DNA of 64,000 bases, from NCBI RefSeq assembly GCF_037546065.1, contig NZ_JAWMWG010000001.1, positions 372,001 to 436,000 on the forward strand, in the 5' to 3' direction. The notes under the pieces were generated by a model, which worked only from the letters and a program-made list of their open reading frames with translations, searched no databases and was not told where the DNA came from. Position 1 is the first letter of the stretch. Each line of letters opens with the position of its first letter. Positions 16,462-25,134 of this stretch are shown here, in pieces. This DNA is from Holzapfeliella saturejae (GTDB lineage: Bacteria; Bacillota; Bacilli; Lactobacillales; Lactobacillaceae). Position numbers and translations under genes: made by a program.

Positions 16462-18825
16462 ATGGTAGATTACAATTCAAAACAATATTTTGATTTAATG
16501 ACAAAATACTGGCGTGCAGTGAACTACGTTTCAGTCGGTCAACTGTACTTGAAAGACAATCCATTGCTAAAAAGACCACTTGAAGCTGAAGATTTAAAAA
16601 TCCACCCAATCGGTCACTGGGGAACAATTTCTGGTCAAAACTTCATTTATACACATTTAAACCGTGTGATTAACAAGTATGACTTAGACATGTTCTACAT
16701 CGAAGGACCTGGTCATGGTGGACAAGTAATGGTTTCAAATGCTTACCTAGATGGTTCTTATTCAGAAATCTATCCTGAAGTTTCTCGCGATGAAGCCGGA
16801 ATGACTAAATTATTCAAACAATTTTCATTCCCAGGTGGAGTGGCTTCTCATGCTGCTCCAGAAACACCAGGTTCAATCCACGAAGGTGGAGAACTAGGTT
16901 ATGCACTTTCACATGGTGTTGGTGCAATTTTAGATAATAAAGATACTATTTCAGCAGTTGTAATTGGTGATGGTGAAACTGAAACTGGCCCATTGGCTGC
17001 TTCATGGTTCTCAAATGTATTCATCAACCCTGCTAAAGATGGTGCCGTTTTACCAATTGTACACATGAATGGTTACAAAATTTCAAACCCAACTATTCTA
17101 GCACGTAAAACAGATGCAGAACTCACACAATACTTTGAAGGTATGGGCTGGAAACCTTACTTTGTTGAAGGTGACGACGCTGACAAATTAAACCCTGAAA
17201 TGGCTAAAGTGATGGATCAAGCGATTGAAGAAATCAAAGCTATTCAAGAAAATGCACGTCGTGAAGGTGCCGAAAATGTCACTCGTCCTAACTGGCCAGT
17301 GCTAATTGTACGTACACCAAAAGGTTGGACAGGACCAAAAACATGGGATAACAATGTGATTGAAGGCTCATTTAGAGCTCACCAAATTCCAATTCCTGTT
17401 GACCAACATCATATGGAACATGTGGGTGCTTTAACTGACTGGTTAAACTCATATGGCCCAGAAGAATTATTTGATGAAAACGGTCGCTTAATTCAAGAAT
17501 TAGAAGACCTTACACCAAAAGGTAATCGCCGTATGGCAATGAACCCAATTACAAATGGTGGAATTAATCCTAAACCACTTAAAATGCCAGATTACCGTAA
17601 ATACGCCTTAGACAACTCAAAACGTGGACAAGTTGTGGCTCAAGATATGTTGGTTATGAGTGACTTTATTGGTGATATTATTCGTCAAAATCCAGATAAC
17701 TTCCGTTTATTTGGTCCTGATGAAACAATGTCAAACCGTTTATACGATGCGTTTGAAGCTTCACCTCGTCAATGGCTAGAAGCAACTGAACCAGGTGTTG
17801 ATCAATACATTAGCCCTGAAGGTCGTATTATTGATTCTCAATTATCAGAACATCAAGCAGAAGGACTACTAGAAGGGTATGTGCTAACTGGTCGTCATGG
17901 ATTCTTCTCATCATATGAAGCGTTCTTGCGTGTCGTTGATTCAATGATTACACAACACTTCAAATGGTTACGTAAAGCTAATGAAATGCCTTGGCGTAAA
18001 AAATATCCATCATTGAACGTACTAGCAACATCAACTTCATTTCAACAAGACCACAATGGTTATACTCACCAAGATCCAGGTATTATTACGCACTTGGCTG
18101 AGAAAAAACCTGAATACATTCGTCAATACTTACCAGCTGACGCTAACAGTTTATTAGCTGTGATGGACAAGACACTTCGTTCAGAAGAAAAAGTGAACTT
18201 GATTGTTGCTTCAAAACAACCTCGTCCACAATTCTACAGTATTGAAGAAGCAGCTGAATTGGTAGATAAAGGTCTTAAAGTGATTGACTGGGCTTCAACT
18301 GATAATGGTGAAGAACCTGATGTTGTGATTGCTGCAAGTGGTATGGAACCAAACGTTGAATCACTAGCTGCAATTTCAATCTTGCATGAACAATATCCAG
18401 ACCTAAAAATTCGTTTTGTAAACGTTGTGGATATTATGAAACTTCGTTCACAAAAATTTGACCCTCGCGGGTTAAGTGATGATGAATTTGACCGTATTTT
18501 TACTAAAGATAAACCTGTTATCTTTGCTTTCCATGGTTACGAAACCTTAATTCGTGATTACTTCTTTGACCGCACAAACCATAATGTTTTCCCTCACGGT
18601 TACCGTGAAAATGGTGATATTACAACCCCATTTGATATGAGAGTTGTAAATGAATTAGACCGTTTCCACTTAGCACAAGATGTGGCTAACCAAGTATATG
18701 GTACAAAAGCAGCAGGATTTTCAAGTAAGATGGATAGCATTTTACAAAAACACCACGATTACATTCGTGATATTGGTGATGATCTTCCTGAAGTACAAGA
18801 ATGGGAATGGAAACCATTAAATTAA
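16462..18825 (+). CDS. xpkA: Xylulose-5-phosphate/fructose-6-phosphate phosphoketolase
   Basis: A 787-residue thiamine-diphosphate enzyme cleaving xylulose-5-phosphate (and often fructose-6-phosphate) with phosphate to acetyl phosphate and a triose or tetrose phosphate; it is the key step of heterolactic and pentose fermentation. Phosphoketolase signatures are visible: IGHWGTISGQNF, EGPGHGGQ, FPGGVASHAAPETPGSIHEG, and the ThDP motif GDGETETGPLA. Full typical length. GGAGGAA precedes the ATG. Codon use is strongly biased as in highly expressed genes. The upstream GntR gene and GGT...ACC sites suggest sugar-dependent control. Confidence 0.97.
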   Translation: MVDYNSKQYFDLMTKYWRAVNYVSVGQLYLKDNPLLKRPLEAEDLKIHPIGHWGTISGQNFIYTHLNRVINKYDLDMFYIEGPGHGGQVMVSNAYLDGSYSEIYPEVSRDEAGMTKLFKQFSFPGGVASHAAPETPGSIHEGGELGYALSHGVGAILDNKDTISAVVIGDGETETGPLAASWFSNVFINPAKDGAVLPIVHMNGYKISNPTILARKTDAELTQYFEGMGWKPYFVEGDDADKLNPEMAKVMDQAIEEIKAIQENARREGAENVTRPNWPVLIVRTPKGWTGPKTWDNNVIEGSFRAHQIPIPVDQHHMEHVGALTDWLNSYGPEELFDENGRLIQELEDLTPKGNRRMAMNPITNGGINPKPLKMPDYRKYALDNSKRGQVVAQDMLVMSDFIGDIIRQNPDNFRLFGPDETMSNRLYDAFEASPRQWLEATEPGVDQYISPEGRIIDSQLSEHQAEGLLEGYVLTGRHGFFSSYEAFLRVVDSMITQHFKWLRKANEMPWRKKYPSLNVLATSTSFQQDHNGYTHQDPGIITHLAEKKPEYIRQYLPADANSLLAVMDKTLRSEEKVNLIVASKQPRPQFYSIEEAAELVDKGLKVIDWASTDNGEEPDVVIAASGMEPNVESLAAISILHEQYPDLKIRFVNVVDIMKLRSQKFDPRGLSDDEFDRIFTKDKPVIFAFHGYETLIRDYFFDRTNHNVFPHGYRENGDITTPFDMRVVNELDRFHLAQDVANQVYGTKAAGFSSKMDSILQKHHDYIRDIGDDLPEVQEWEWKPLN

Positions 18826-18861
18826 TAAAAAAAGAGAACGCTTAAAGCGTTCTCTTTTTTT
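18826..18861. terminator. Bidirectional terminator, xpkA / DUF4260 gene
   Basis: AGAGAACGCTT and AAGCGTTCTCT form a perfect stem flanked by A-run and T-run between convergent genes. Confidence 0.92.
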
Positions 18862-19201
18862 AATTGAGATGAGTAGATTTAAAACTAGTCGTATATTTCA
18901 AACCATATCCTAAGCTTCTATCAGCAAAGATGTGTGAGTAAAGGATAATAGCAAACATTATAAATAAATCATTGCTTGCCATTAATCCAATAACAACTAA
19001 AATTGATGGTAGAATTAAATTATGAACACTATTATAGCTGTAAGCACCAATTTTACTGTTGATAAGATAGCCAATCATTGATAAATCAGGTGTTAATATC
19101 AATAATAAAAATAGCCACAAATTAAAGTGAAAAACGGAAAAGTAGGTAAATAAACTGACGACTAATAGACTAAGCATTTCTAATTTCAAAAGTGTTTTCA
19201 T
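18860..19201 (-). CDS. DUF4260-like small membrane protein
   Basis: About 113 residues with three or four hydrophobic segments and the conserved elements TPDLSMIGYLINSKIGAYSYN, H near NLILP, and HIFADRSLGYGLKY, which fit the DUF4260 family of unknown function. The ATG at 19201 is preferred; the longer frame starting at 19252 would overlap the start codon of the divergent TetR gene. The ribosome binding site is weak (AGAAAG). Divergent arrangement suggests control by that TetR protein. Confidence 0.7.
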   Translation of the reverse strand: MKTLLKLEMLSLLVVSLFTYFSVFHFNLWLFLLLILTPDLSMIGYLINSKIGAYSYNSVHNLILPSILVVIGLMASNDLFIMFAIILYSHIFADRSLGYGLKYTTSFKSTHLN

Positions 19202-19250
19202 ATTATCTCTGCTTTCTTTTATGTAACTAACAAGATGGAGGTTTTTATTC

Positions 19251-19793
19251 ATGAAACAAGATTTACGTTCTTATAAAACTGAAAAGGCAATTAAATCGTC
19301 ATTTTTTAATCTTTTGCGTAAAGAATCATTTAACAATATATCTGTTATCAATATTGTGAGATTAGCTGAGGTAGGTCGTCCTACTTTTTATAATCATTAC
19401 ATAGATAAATATGATTTATTAAACAATATTATCAAAGACTATGGAGATATTTTTAGGACGCTTATTAGTCAAAGATTCAAAGAAAAAGATATAGATAAAA
19501 CACTCTATCAAGTTGCTGATTTTTTAATAGCTAATAAAAAAGAAATAAATTTGTTAAAAACAATAGATGCCCCCAATATTATTCATGAATTTAATGTCAT
19601 TTTGGAATCTGAATTTAAGAAGTCTATTCCAAATAATCTCAATAAATTACCTATTGACTATGTAAAGGAGTTGTATATTTCGATTTCAATGGTGTTTATT
19701 AATCATGCTCTTAATACAGATGAGATTAATGAAGATGTGATTGAGAGTTTAAATCAGATTCAAAGAGACTTAAATTTTAATTCTGATGATTGA
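19251..19793 (+). CDS. TetR/AcrR-family transcriptional regulator
   Basis: 180 residues. The N-terminal HTH (about 8-55) contains FNNISVINIVRLAEVGRPTFYNHY, shown here only as the typical Tyr-rich end of a TetR recognition helix; the C-terminal two-thirds is helical and variable, as expected of a ligand-binding domain. GGAGG lies 10 bases before the ATG. It is divergent from the DUF4260 gene with only about 50 bases between starts, so both probably share one operator region. Ligand unknown. Confidence 0.85.
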   Translation: MKQDLRSYKTEKAIKSSFFNLLRKESFNNISVINIVRLAEVGRPTFYNHYIDKYDLLNNIIKDYGDIFRTLISQRFKEKDIDKTLYQVADFLIANKKEINLLKTIDAPNIIHEFNVILESEFKKSIPNNLNKLPIDYVKELYISISMVFINHALNTDEINEDVIESLNQIQRDLNFNSDD

Positions 19794-19795
19794 TA

Positions 19796-20935
19796 TTATA
19801 GCTTATTATTCAAAAACTCAGCGATAATCTGTGCAGCCATATATTTATAGCCAATTTGACAATGACCCGATCCGCCACTTTTTTCAGTGAATAATTTAGT
19901 TACTATAGATTTAGCATTTATTAACTCACGTTGTTCTTGACCTATGGTTTCAACAGGTACATAAATATCTTGTGTGCCAGCAAGTAATAGTACCTCTTGT
20001 TTGACCTCTTTTAAAACGTTTTTTAGTGTAAAATCGGAACAAGTTATGAGACATTCAGCGGGACTGGAAGTCAACGTAATATCCATACACTTGTTAATTA
20101 AAAAAGCGATATGATTGTTTTCACGCATAGATTTTTTGATCAAGGTATTTATGGTGGCCATATTACTATAAGACACTTCTTTATCATAGGGGTCAAAGTA
20201 GCGAGTTAATTCAGGAAGTGTAATAAATAAAGCAGAAAACATATCATACATAACATCATAGGCAATCACTTTTTTGATTCGGGGTTCATATGCTGCTGCT
20301 CTAAGTGACAAATAGCCTCCTAACGACATTCCTAATAAGTCAACTTTTGCTAATTTATAATAATCTAAGACAACTTTAACTGGTTTTTCCCAGTTATAAA
20401 TCATAGGTAGCCCATCTTTTAAGGCTTTTCCTTGTCCAGGTCCTTCAAATAAAATAAAATTGTAAGTTGGTAAATTTTCCAATAGTTTTTGATTTTCGAT
20501 AAATTGAATTAATTCTTCTAAATAGGAATCAAATCCACCATGGAATAATAATGTTTTGGTAGCATTTGAATTTTTAATTAACACAGATGTAAGAGATCTA
20601 TTTTCATAAGAGATGTGACTAAAAGTCATGTTACTCGTATCAATTCCTTTGTAATAATTTTGGATAAATAGTGTATAAGTTTCGTTTTTGCGGTAATCAT
20701 TTTCTCGCAGAAAAAAGTCTGCCATTTGGAAGAAAGATGCTGCAATAGCATAATGCTGTTGTCTTACATGCTTTTGTCCTAACATAAACCATTGTTTGTA
20801 CCAATCTTCGGTATTGGCTATATCCTGACAGGCTGAAAATAGTTCTTCTTGAACTAATTGATTTTTTTGATGGCTTTCCATGAATCTATTGATTTGAAAA
20901 TTGAATTGTTTATTGTCAATATAGTTAATAATCAT
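19796..20935 (-). CDS. Alpha/beta hydrolase of unknown substrate
   Basis: 379 residues. An N-terminal helical segment (about 1-110) precedes an alpha/beta-hydrolase core with the oxyanion region LLFHGGFDSY, the nucleophile elbow GMSLGG (Ser), the acid in LLLAGTQDIYVP and a C-terminal His in GGSGHCQIGY. The layout recalls the FrsA/DUF1100 type of hydrolases with a helical lid at the N-terminus. AAGGAAG precedes the ATG. It ends 3 bases from the end of the convergent TetR gene without a clear terminator between them. Confidence 0.78.
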   Translation of the reverse strand: MIINYIDNKQFNFQINRFMESHQKNQLVQEELFSACQDIANTEDWYKQWFMLGQKHVRQQHYAIAASFFQMADFFLRENDYRKNETYTLFIQNYYKGIDTSNMTFSHISYENRSLTSVLIKNSNATKTLLFHGGFDSYLEELIQFIENQKLLENLPTYNFILFEGPGQGKALKDGLPMIYNWEKPVKVVLDYYKLAKVDLLGMSLGGYLSLRAAAYEPRIKKVIAYDVMYDMFSALFITLPELTRYFDPYDKEVSYSNMATINTLIKKSMRENNHIAFLINKCMDITLTSSPAECLITCSDFTLKNVLKEVKQEVLLLAGTQDIYVPVETIGQEQRELINAKSIVTKLFTEKSGGSGHCQIGYKYMAAQIIAEFLNNKL

Positions 20936-21047
20936 AATGATAACTTCCTTTCAAGGTTAACTATAATTGAACTAATGTTGAATAAATAGATGCAAAATTA
21001 GGGACTGTGTCCATTAATAGACAGATTTAGTGTAATTGTCTATAAAA

Positions 21048-21082
21048 AAACCTAGAAACTACGATGTGGTTTCTAGGTTTTT
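21048..21082 (-). terminator. Terminator of the YbjQ-family gene
   Basis: On the minus strand AAACCTAGAAAC / GTTTCTAGGTTT form a 12-bp stem followed by a T-run, downstream of the YbjQ gene. Confidence 0.88.
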
Positions 21083-21090
21083 TATTTGAA

Positions 21091-21411
21091 TTAGTTAATA
21101 TCCTCAGTAACAACCGCAGTTCCTGAACACATCACCATTAACATCTCATTGGCTAAATCATAATCAAACTTAACGCCAACAATGTCTGTAGCACCAACTG
21201 CAGCTGCACGGTGCTTCATTTCTTCAATTACTTCCGTACGAGCTTGCATCATTTCATTTTCATAGCCTCTTGAACGACCGCCAAAAACGTTACGAAAACT
21301 TGCCCCAATATCGCGAAACATATTTACACCGGCAACCGCTTCACCGAAAACAATATCGCAATATTCTGTTATCTGTTTACCTTCAATTTGATTTGTTGTT
21401 GTGACAATCAT
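21091..21411 (-). CDS. YbjQ (DUF74) family protein
   Basis: 106 residues of the small pentameric YbjQ/DUF74 family, sometimes called heavy-metal-binding-domain proteins; biological role unknown. Family marks are the N-terminal TTTNQIEGK, GEAVAGVNMFRDIGA and ARTEVIEEMKHRAAAVGA segments. Two ATG codons are adjacent; the second (21411) is chosen because the AGGAGG is 6 bases from it and only 3 from the first. Single gene with its own terminator. Confidence 0.88.
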   Translation of the reverse strand: MIVTTTNQIEGKQITEYCDIVFGEAVAGVNMFRDIGASFRNVFGGRSRGYENEMMQARTEVIEEMKHRAAAVGATDIVGVKFDYDLANEMLMVMCSGTAVVTEDIN

Positions 21412-21553
21412 CATAAACCTCCTAAAATTTGTCTTGTATAGCTATTTTATAACTAAATTGATAATAATTAATTAAATTAGATACAAGATTAACGTAAATT
21501 TAATCTAATATGGTACGCTAGGAAATGAAGTGTTTACTACAAGGAGGAAAATT

Positions 21554-22465
21554 ATGACAACAGAATTGAAAGTTAGTCATTTAAATAAGAAATACCGTAC
21601 CAAAAAAGCTTTGGACGATGTTTCTTTTGAAGTTAAATCTGGTCAAATTGTTGGCCTGGTAGGACCTAATGGTTCAGGTAAAACGACTTTGATGAAAGCA
21701 GCTCTTGGATTGATTAAAGTAGATGGAGAAGTTGAAATTCAAGGTGAACCAGTCACTTTCTCAAAACACAAACAGCTTGAAAAGGTTGGACAGTTAATTG
21801 AATATCCAGCCATCTACCCATTTTTAACTGGGTATGACCATTTAAAGATGTTTGCTGATGGTAAGGAAAATAAAGCACGTATTGATGACTTAGTGCAGGA
21901 TTTGGGGATGCAGGACTACATCAAAAATCGTGCCAAAAGTTACTCATTAGGGATGAAACAAAAGCTAGGAATTGCGATGGCTTTGATTAACAATCCTAGT
22001 TTAGTAATTTTGGATGAGCCTATGAATGGACTAGATCCTCATGCTGTTATTGAGGTTCGTCAATTGATTCAAAAATTAGCTAAACAAGGTGTCACATTCT
22101 TGATTTCAAGCCACATTCTAAGTGAGCTGGAAAAGGTAATTGATCACTTAATTATTTTTAACGAAGGTAAAGTTGTTCGTGATACAACACCTCAAGAACT
22201 AAATGGTTCCTACAAGATTCGTGTGGTTATTAAAACAAATGATGACCGTGCTGCTTGTGAAACCTTAAATAATGCAGGATTCAAAATGCCAAAAACGAAA
22301 GTTAGCTTTTTACTAAAAGACGATACAACTTTAGCTGTTGTGATTAAGTTCTTAGTTGAACAAGGGTTTGATATCTTGGATGTGGATAAACAAGCTTCTG
22401 ACTTAGAGTCATCCTTAATGAAGCTACTTTATCCAAATGAATCAACTCAAGGAGGAGAAGCGTAA
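21554..22465 (+). CDS. ABC transporter ATP-binding protein (ABC-2 exporter, BcrA/LanF type)
   Basis: 303 residues: Walker A GPNGSGKTT, signature YSLGMKQKL, Walker B LVILDEP, and a C-terminal extension of about 80 residues as in BcrA/NatA-type exporters. It energises the permease coded next. The ATG at 21554 has AGGAGG 7 bases upstream; the GTG at 21530 would place that site inside the gene. The permease start lies 2 bases beyond its stop codon, so translation is probably coupled. Substrate unknown; this group often handles antimicrobial peptides. Confidence 0.9.
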   Translation: MTTELKVSHLNKKYRTKKALDDVSFEVKSGQIVGLVGPNGSGKTTLMKAALGLIKVDGEVEIQGEPVTFSKHKQLEKVGQLIEYPAIYPFLTGYDHLKMFADGKENKARIDDLVQDLGMQDYIKNRAKSYSLGMKQKLGIAMALINNPSLVILDEPMNGLDPHAVIEVRQLIQKLAKQGVTFLISSHILSELEKVIDHLIIFNEGKVVRDTTPQELNGSYKIRVVIKTNDDRAACETLNNAGFKMPKTKVSFLLKDDTTLAVVIKFLVEQGFDILDVDKQASDLESSLMKLLYPNESTQGGEA

Positions 22466-22466
22466 A

Positions 22467-23258
22467 ATGGGGACATTAGTTAAAAACGAATTATTTAAAT
22501 TACGTAAAAAAAGTACCACTAAAGTAATGCCACTGATTATGATTGGATTGATGATTCTAGTAACGGTTTTGATGTCATTATCAGGAGACATTACAGATTA
22601 TAAAGATATCATGTCAGCAGGATCAGCTTGGTTAGTAATTACCTTAATCTCTGCAGCAGGGAGTATTCTATCTATGGAATATGAATATGGCACAATTAAA
22701 GAATTGTTCTCATCAAAATTTTCTCGATCAAAAATCTTGATGAGTAAGTGGTTGGCTATTTTTATCTATTCAGTCTTATTGAATGTTTTGATGATAGCGT
22801 CAACTTTTATTATCTATTTTATCGGTCGTGCAACAACTTCAAAGTTTGTCTTTAATTGGTCAGATAAAATGCCTAATATGGGAGATATTACGGTTATTGA
22901 AAACTTAGTAAAATCATGTGCAGGAATCTTTTTACAAACTTGGCTATTACTTTCTGTAGTTTTCTTATTAGCTAGTGTGATTAAAAAATCTTCATTAGCA
23001 GTTACTTTAGGTATTGTGGTTTACTTTGCATCTTCTATGATTTCAGGTATTTTAATGTCACTGATGGTAGTCTTTAAACTAGATTGGTTAAAATATTCAC
23101 CATTTAATATGTTACTAGTAAATAATATTGGAGTACCTCATGATAAATTACTAGATTTTGCTCATTTAGATGCAGTAAGTCTAATTAGTGGTGCATTAAT
23201 TTACACAGTTATTTTCTTAATTATCGGGTTATTATTCTACCGCAGAAAAGAAGTTTAA
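22467..23258 (+). CDS. ABC-2 type transporter permease
   Basis: 263 residues with six predicted membrane segments and the conserved region SMEYEYGTIKELFSSKFSRS found after TM2 in BcrB/NatB-like permeases. The ATG at 22467 is chosen, with GGAGGAG about 9 bases upstream inside the end of the ATPase gene; an in-frame ATG at 22437 has no site of its own. Forms a two-gene exporter unit with the ATPase; no peptide or regulator gene is attached. Confidence 0.88.
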   Translation: MGTLVKNELFKLRKKSTTKVMPLIMIGLMILVTVLMSLSGDITDYKDIMSAGSAWLVITLISAAGSILSMEYEYGTIKELFSSKFSRSKILMSKWLAIFIYSVLLNVLMIASTFIIYFIGRATTSKFVFNWSDKMPNMGDITVIENLVKSCAGIFLQTWLLLSVVFLLASVIKKSSLAVTLGIVVYFASSMISGILMSLMVVFKLDWLKYSPFNMLLVNNIGVPHDKLLDFAHLDAVSLISGALIYTVIFLIIGLLFYRRKEV

Positions 23259-23260
23259 TA

Positions 23261-23294
23261 AAAAAGCATTGAGTAAAAACTCAATGCTTTTTAG
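23261..23294. terminator. Bidirectional terminator, ABC exporter / tyrosine phosphatase 1
   Basis: AAAAGCATTGAGT and ACTCAATGCTTTT form a 13-bp stem with A-run and T-run on either side, between convergent genes. Confidence 0.92.
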
Positions 23295-23303
23295 TTTGTG
23301 TTA

Positions 23304-24092
23304 TTAATGTAAATAGATTTCACGTAACTTTTTGATTTTGTCGTCTGTTACGCCAAGAATATCTTTCAGGTAGTTGTCGATACCACCGAAATCTTTGTCC
23401 ATTAATTCAAGTGCATAGTTAATGTAACCTTCTTGAACAGAAACCAAATCTTTAACAGCTTGATATGTCACAGGGTCGCCACCTTTTTCTTCCACAAGAC
23501 CTAAGCGGTTGTCGATATAAGGTTTTGAAGCTTGGTTGGTTAATAAATAATCTTCTTTGATTGTTTCATAATCCATCCCAAGTGCGTGCATCAAGAAGAC
23601 ACCTGCCATACCTGTACGATCTTTACCTGCTGTACAGTGGAAAAGAAGGGCTTCGTTATCTTGGTCGTTTTTGAGTAAGTAGTCAAAGAACTTGCGATAA
23701 GCTTTTTGTGCTTTTTCACCTAAAACAATATCGTGGTAAGCATAAATCATACGGTTGAAACCGAATTTTGGATCATCTGTAGTTTCATCAGCTAATTCAG
23801 TTGCACTTTTTGAGTTGTCGGTTAAATCTTGTGAAAAAACAGGATTCCAAACGTACTCAACACCTTCTGGAACACGGTCAGGAACAGCTGTAATTTCTTC
23901 TTGTGATCTAAAGTCCATATCATAAGTTAGTCCGTGGTCTTTTAGGACTTTCATGTCTGCATCACTTAAATCACCTAAATGGCCACTACGTAAAAGTTTG
24001 TTGGGTTTAATGGTTAAACCATCTTTATTTTTGTAGCCGGTAAGTTCACGGAAATTAGAACCGTTTTTTACACCAATCATATTATATGCCAT
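23304..24092 (-). CDS. Protein-tyrosine / dual-specificity phosphatase, paralogue 1
   Basis: 262 residues. The phosphatase loop HCTAGKDRTG (Cys nucleophile and Arg) with an upstream general-acid region and the N-terminal NFRELTGYKNKDG and RSGHLGDLSDAD motifs place it in the Y_phosphatase3 / Lipid-A-like family of bacterial tyrosine phosphatases (LipA/IphP group), which can act on phosphotyrosine or phosphoinositides. No signal peptide, so cytosolic. AGGTAA precedes the ATG. Same-strand neighbour is a diverged copy 86 bases upstream. Confidence 0.88.
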   Translation of the reverse strand: MAYNMIGVKNGSNFRELTGYKNKDGLTIKPNKLLRSGHLGDLSDADMKVLKDHGLTYDMDFRSQEEITAVPDRVPEGVEYVWNPVFSQDLTDNSKSATELADETTDDPKFGFNRMIYAYHDIVLGEKAQKAYRKFFDYLLKNDQDNEALLFHCTAGKDRTGMAGVFLMHALGMDYETIKEDYLLTNQASKPYIDNRLGLVEEKGGDPVTYQAVKDLVSVQEGYINYALELMDKDFGGIDNYLKDILGVTDDKIKKLREIYLH

Positions 24093-24177
24093 TGGATTTT
24101 ACCTCGCTTTATTTTTAATAATGTTTCTACTTCTATTTTAAGCTAAAATCACCTAGACCTCAAAGCCTTAACGCTAA

Positions 24178-24966
24178 TTAATGCAGATAAATTGCTTTTA
24201 ACTTTTTGATTTTTTCAGGCGTTAGATTTAAAACTTGTTCAAGAAAAGTTGCCATATTGCCATATCTTTCGTTAATTAAGTTAAAGGCATAATCAACATA
24301 GTCGCTGCGAACAGTTGCCAGGTCTGTAATCGCTTTAATCGTGGTTTCGTCTGCATGATTCTCATAAGCAATATGCAAGCAACTCTCTAAATAAGCTGTA
24401 GTCGCTGAGTTCGTTAAAAGATAATCTTTTTTGATAGTTTCAATATCAAAATCAAGTGCAGATAATAAAAAAATAGTGGCCATACCCGTACGGTCTTTAC
24501 CTTCAGAGCAGTGATATAACAGAGCTCGGTCATCTTGGTTATTTTTGAGTAGATAGTCAAAGAAGGTGCGGTAAGCGTTTCTTGAGTGCTCACTTAAAAT
24601 AATGTCATGATAACAATTAATGAGATGTTGATAACCAAATTGAGGATCGTCGATTTTATTTTTAGCAATATCAACGGTACGAATGGCATGTTTGGCAACT
24701 GCTTCTGAAAAAACAGGATTTTTAATATATTCAGCCCTTTGTATTGTACAATCAGGCATAGCTTCGATTTCATGGTCTGTACGAAAGTCCATAACGTAGG
24801 CGACACCATAACTTTCTAAAAATTGAACATCATTGGCAGTCAACTGGCCGAGATGACCAGAACGAATTAATTTGTGAGGTTTAATCGTTAAATGTTCGCG
24901 ATTAACATATCCCGTCAATTGGCGGAAGTTTAAACCTTGTTGGATAGGAAGTCGTTGATTTGTCAT
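24178..24966 (-). CDS. Protein-tyrosine / dual-specificity phosphatase, paralogue 2
   Basis: 262 residues, identical in length and layout to the gene downstream; loop HCSEGKDRTG keeps Cys and Arg but has Glu where the first copy has Ala. N-terminus QGLNFRQLTGYVNR and RSGHLGQL match. The two arose by tandem duplication. About half the residues appear to differ, so divergence is old and separate substrates are plausible. The ribosome binding site is GAGG 7 bases from the ATG. Confidence 0.88.
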   Translation of the reverse strand: MTNQRLPIQQGLNFRQLTGYVNREHLTIKPHKLIRSGHLGQLTANDVQFLESYGVAYVMDFRTDHEIEAMPDCTIQRAEYIKNPVFSEAVAKHAIRTVDIAKNKIDDPQFGYQHLINCYHDIILSEHSRNAYRTFFDYLLKNNQDDRALLYHCSEGKDRTGMATIFLLSALDFDIETIKKDYLLTNSATTAYLESCLHIAYENHADETTIKAITDLATVRSDYVDYAFNLINERYGNMATFLEQVLNLTPEKIKKLKAIYLH

Positions 24967-25055
24967 GATACAGCCTCATTTCACTTAAATAATCATCAAT
25001 AAGTTGTCGACCTCAGAATAGCATAATGAGACTAAACGTACGATTTCTTTTTTGT

Positions 25056-25099
25056 TTAACGTATAATTTTTGTTGATTATCTGTTAATGTTCGTATATT
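25056..25099 (+). promoter_or_regulatory. Upstream element of phnD1 (shared with phnC)
   Basis: A 28-base AT-rich stretch (25056-25083), starting TTAACGTATAA and ending ATTATCTG, recurs upstream of phnC at 26432-26459 with few changes. Directly after it TTAATGTTCGTA (25084-25095) abuts a possible -10 TATATT (25094-25099). The same motif occurs in inverted form at 26498-26509. It is a likely common regulator site. Confidence 0.5.
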
Positions 25100-25134
25100 A
25101 TATAACCATAACGTCTAATTCGGAGGAATCGTTC

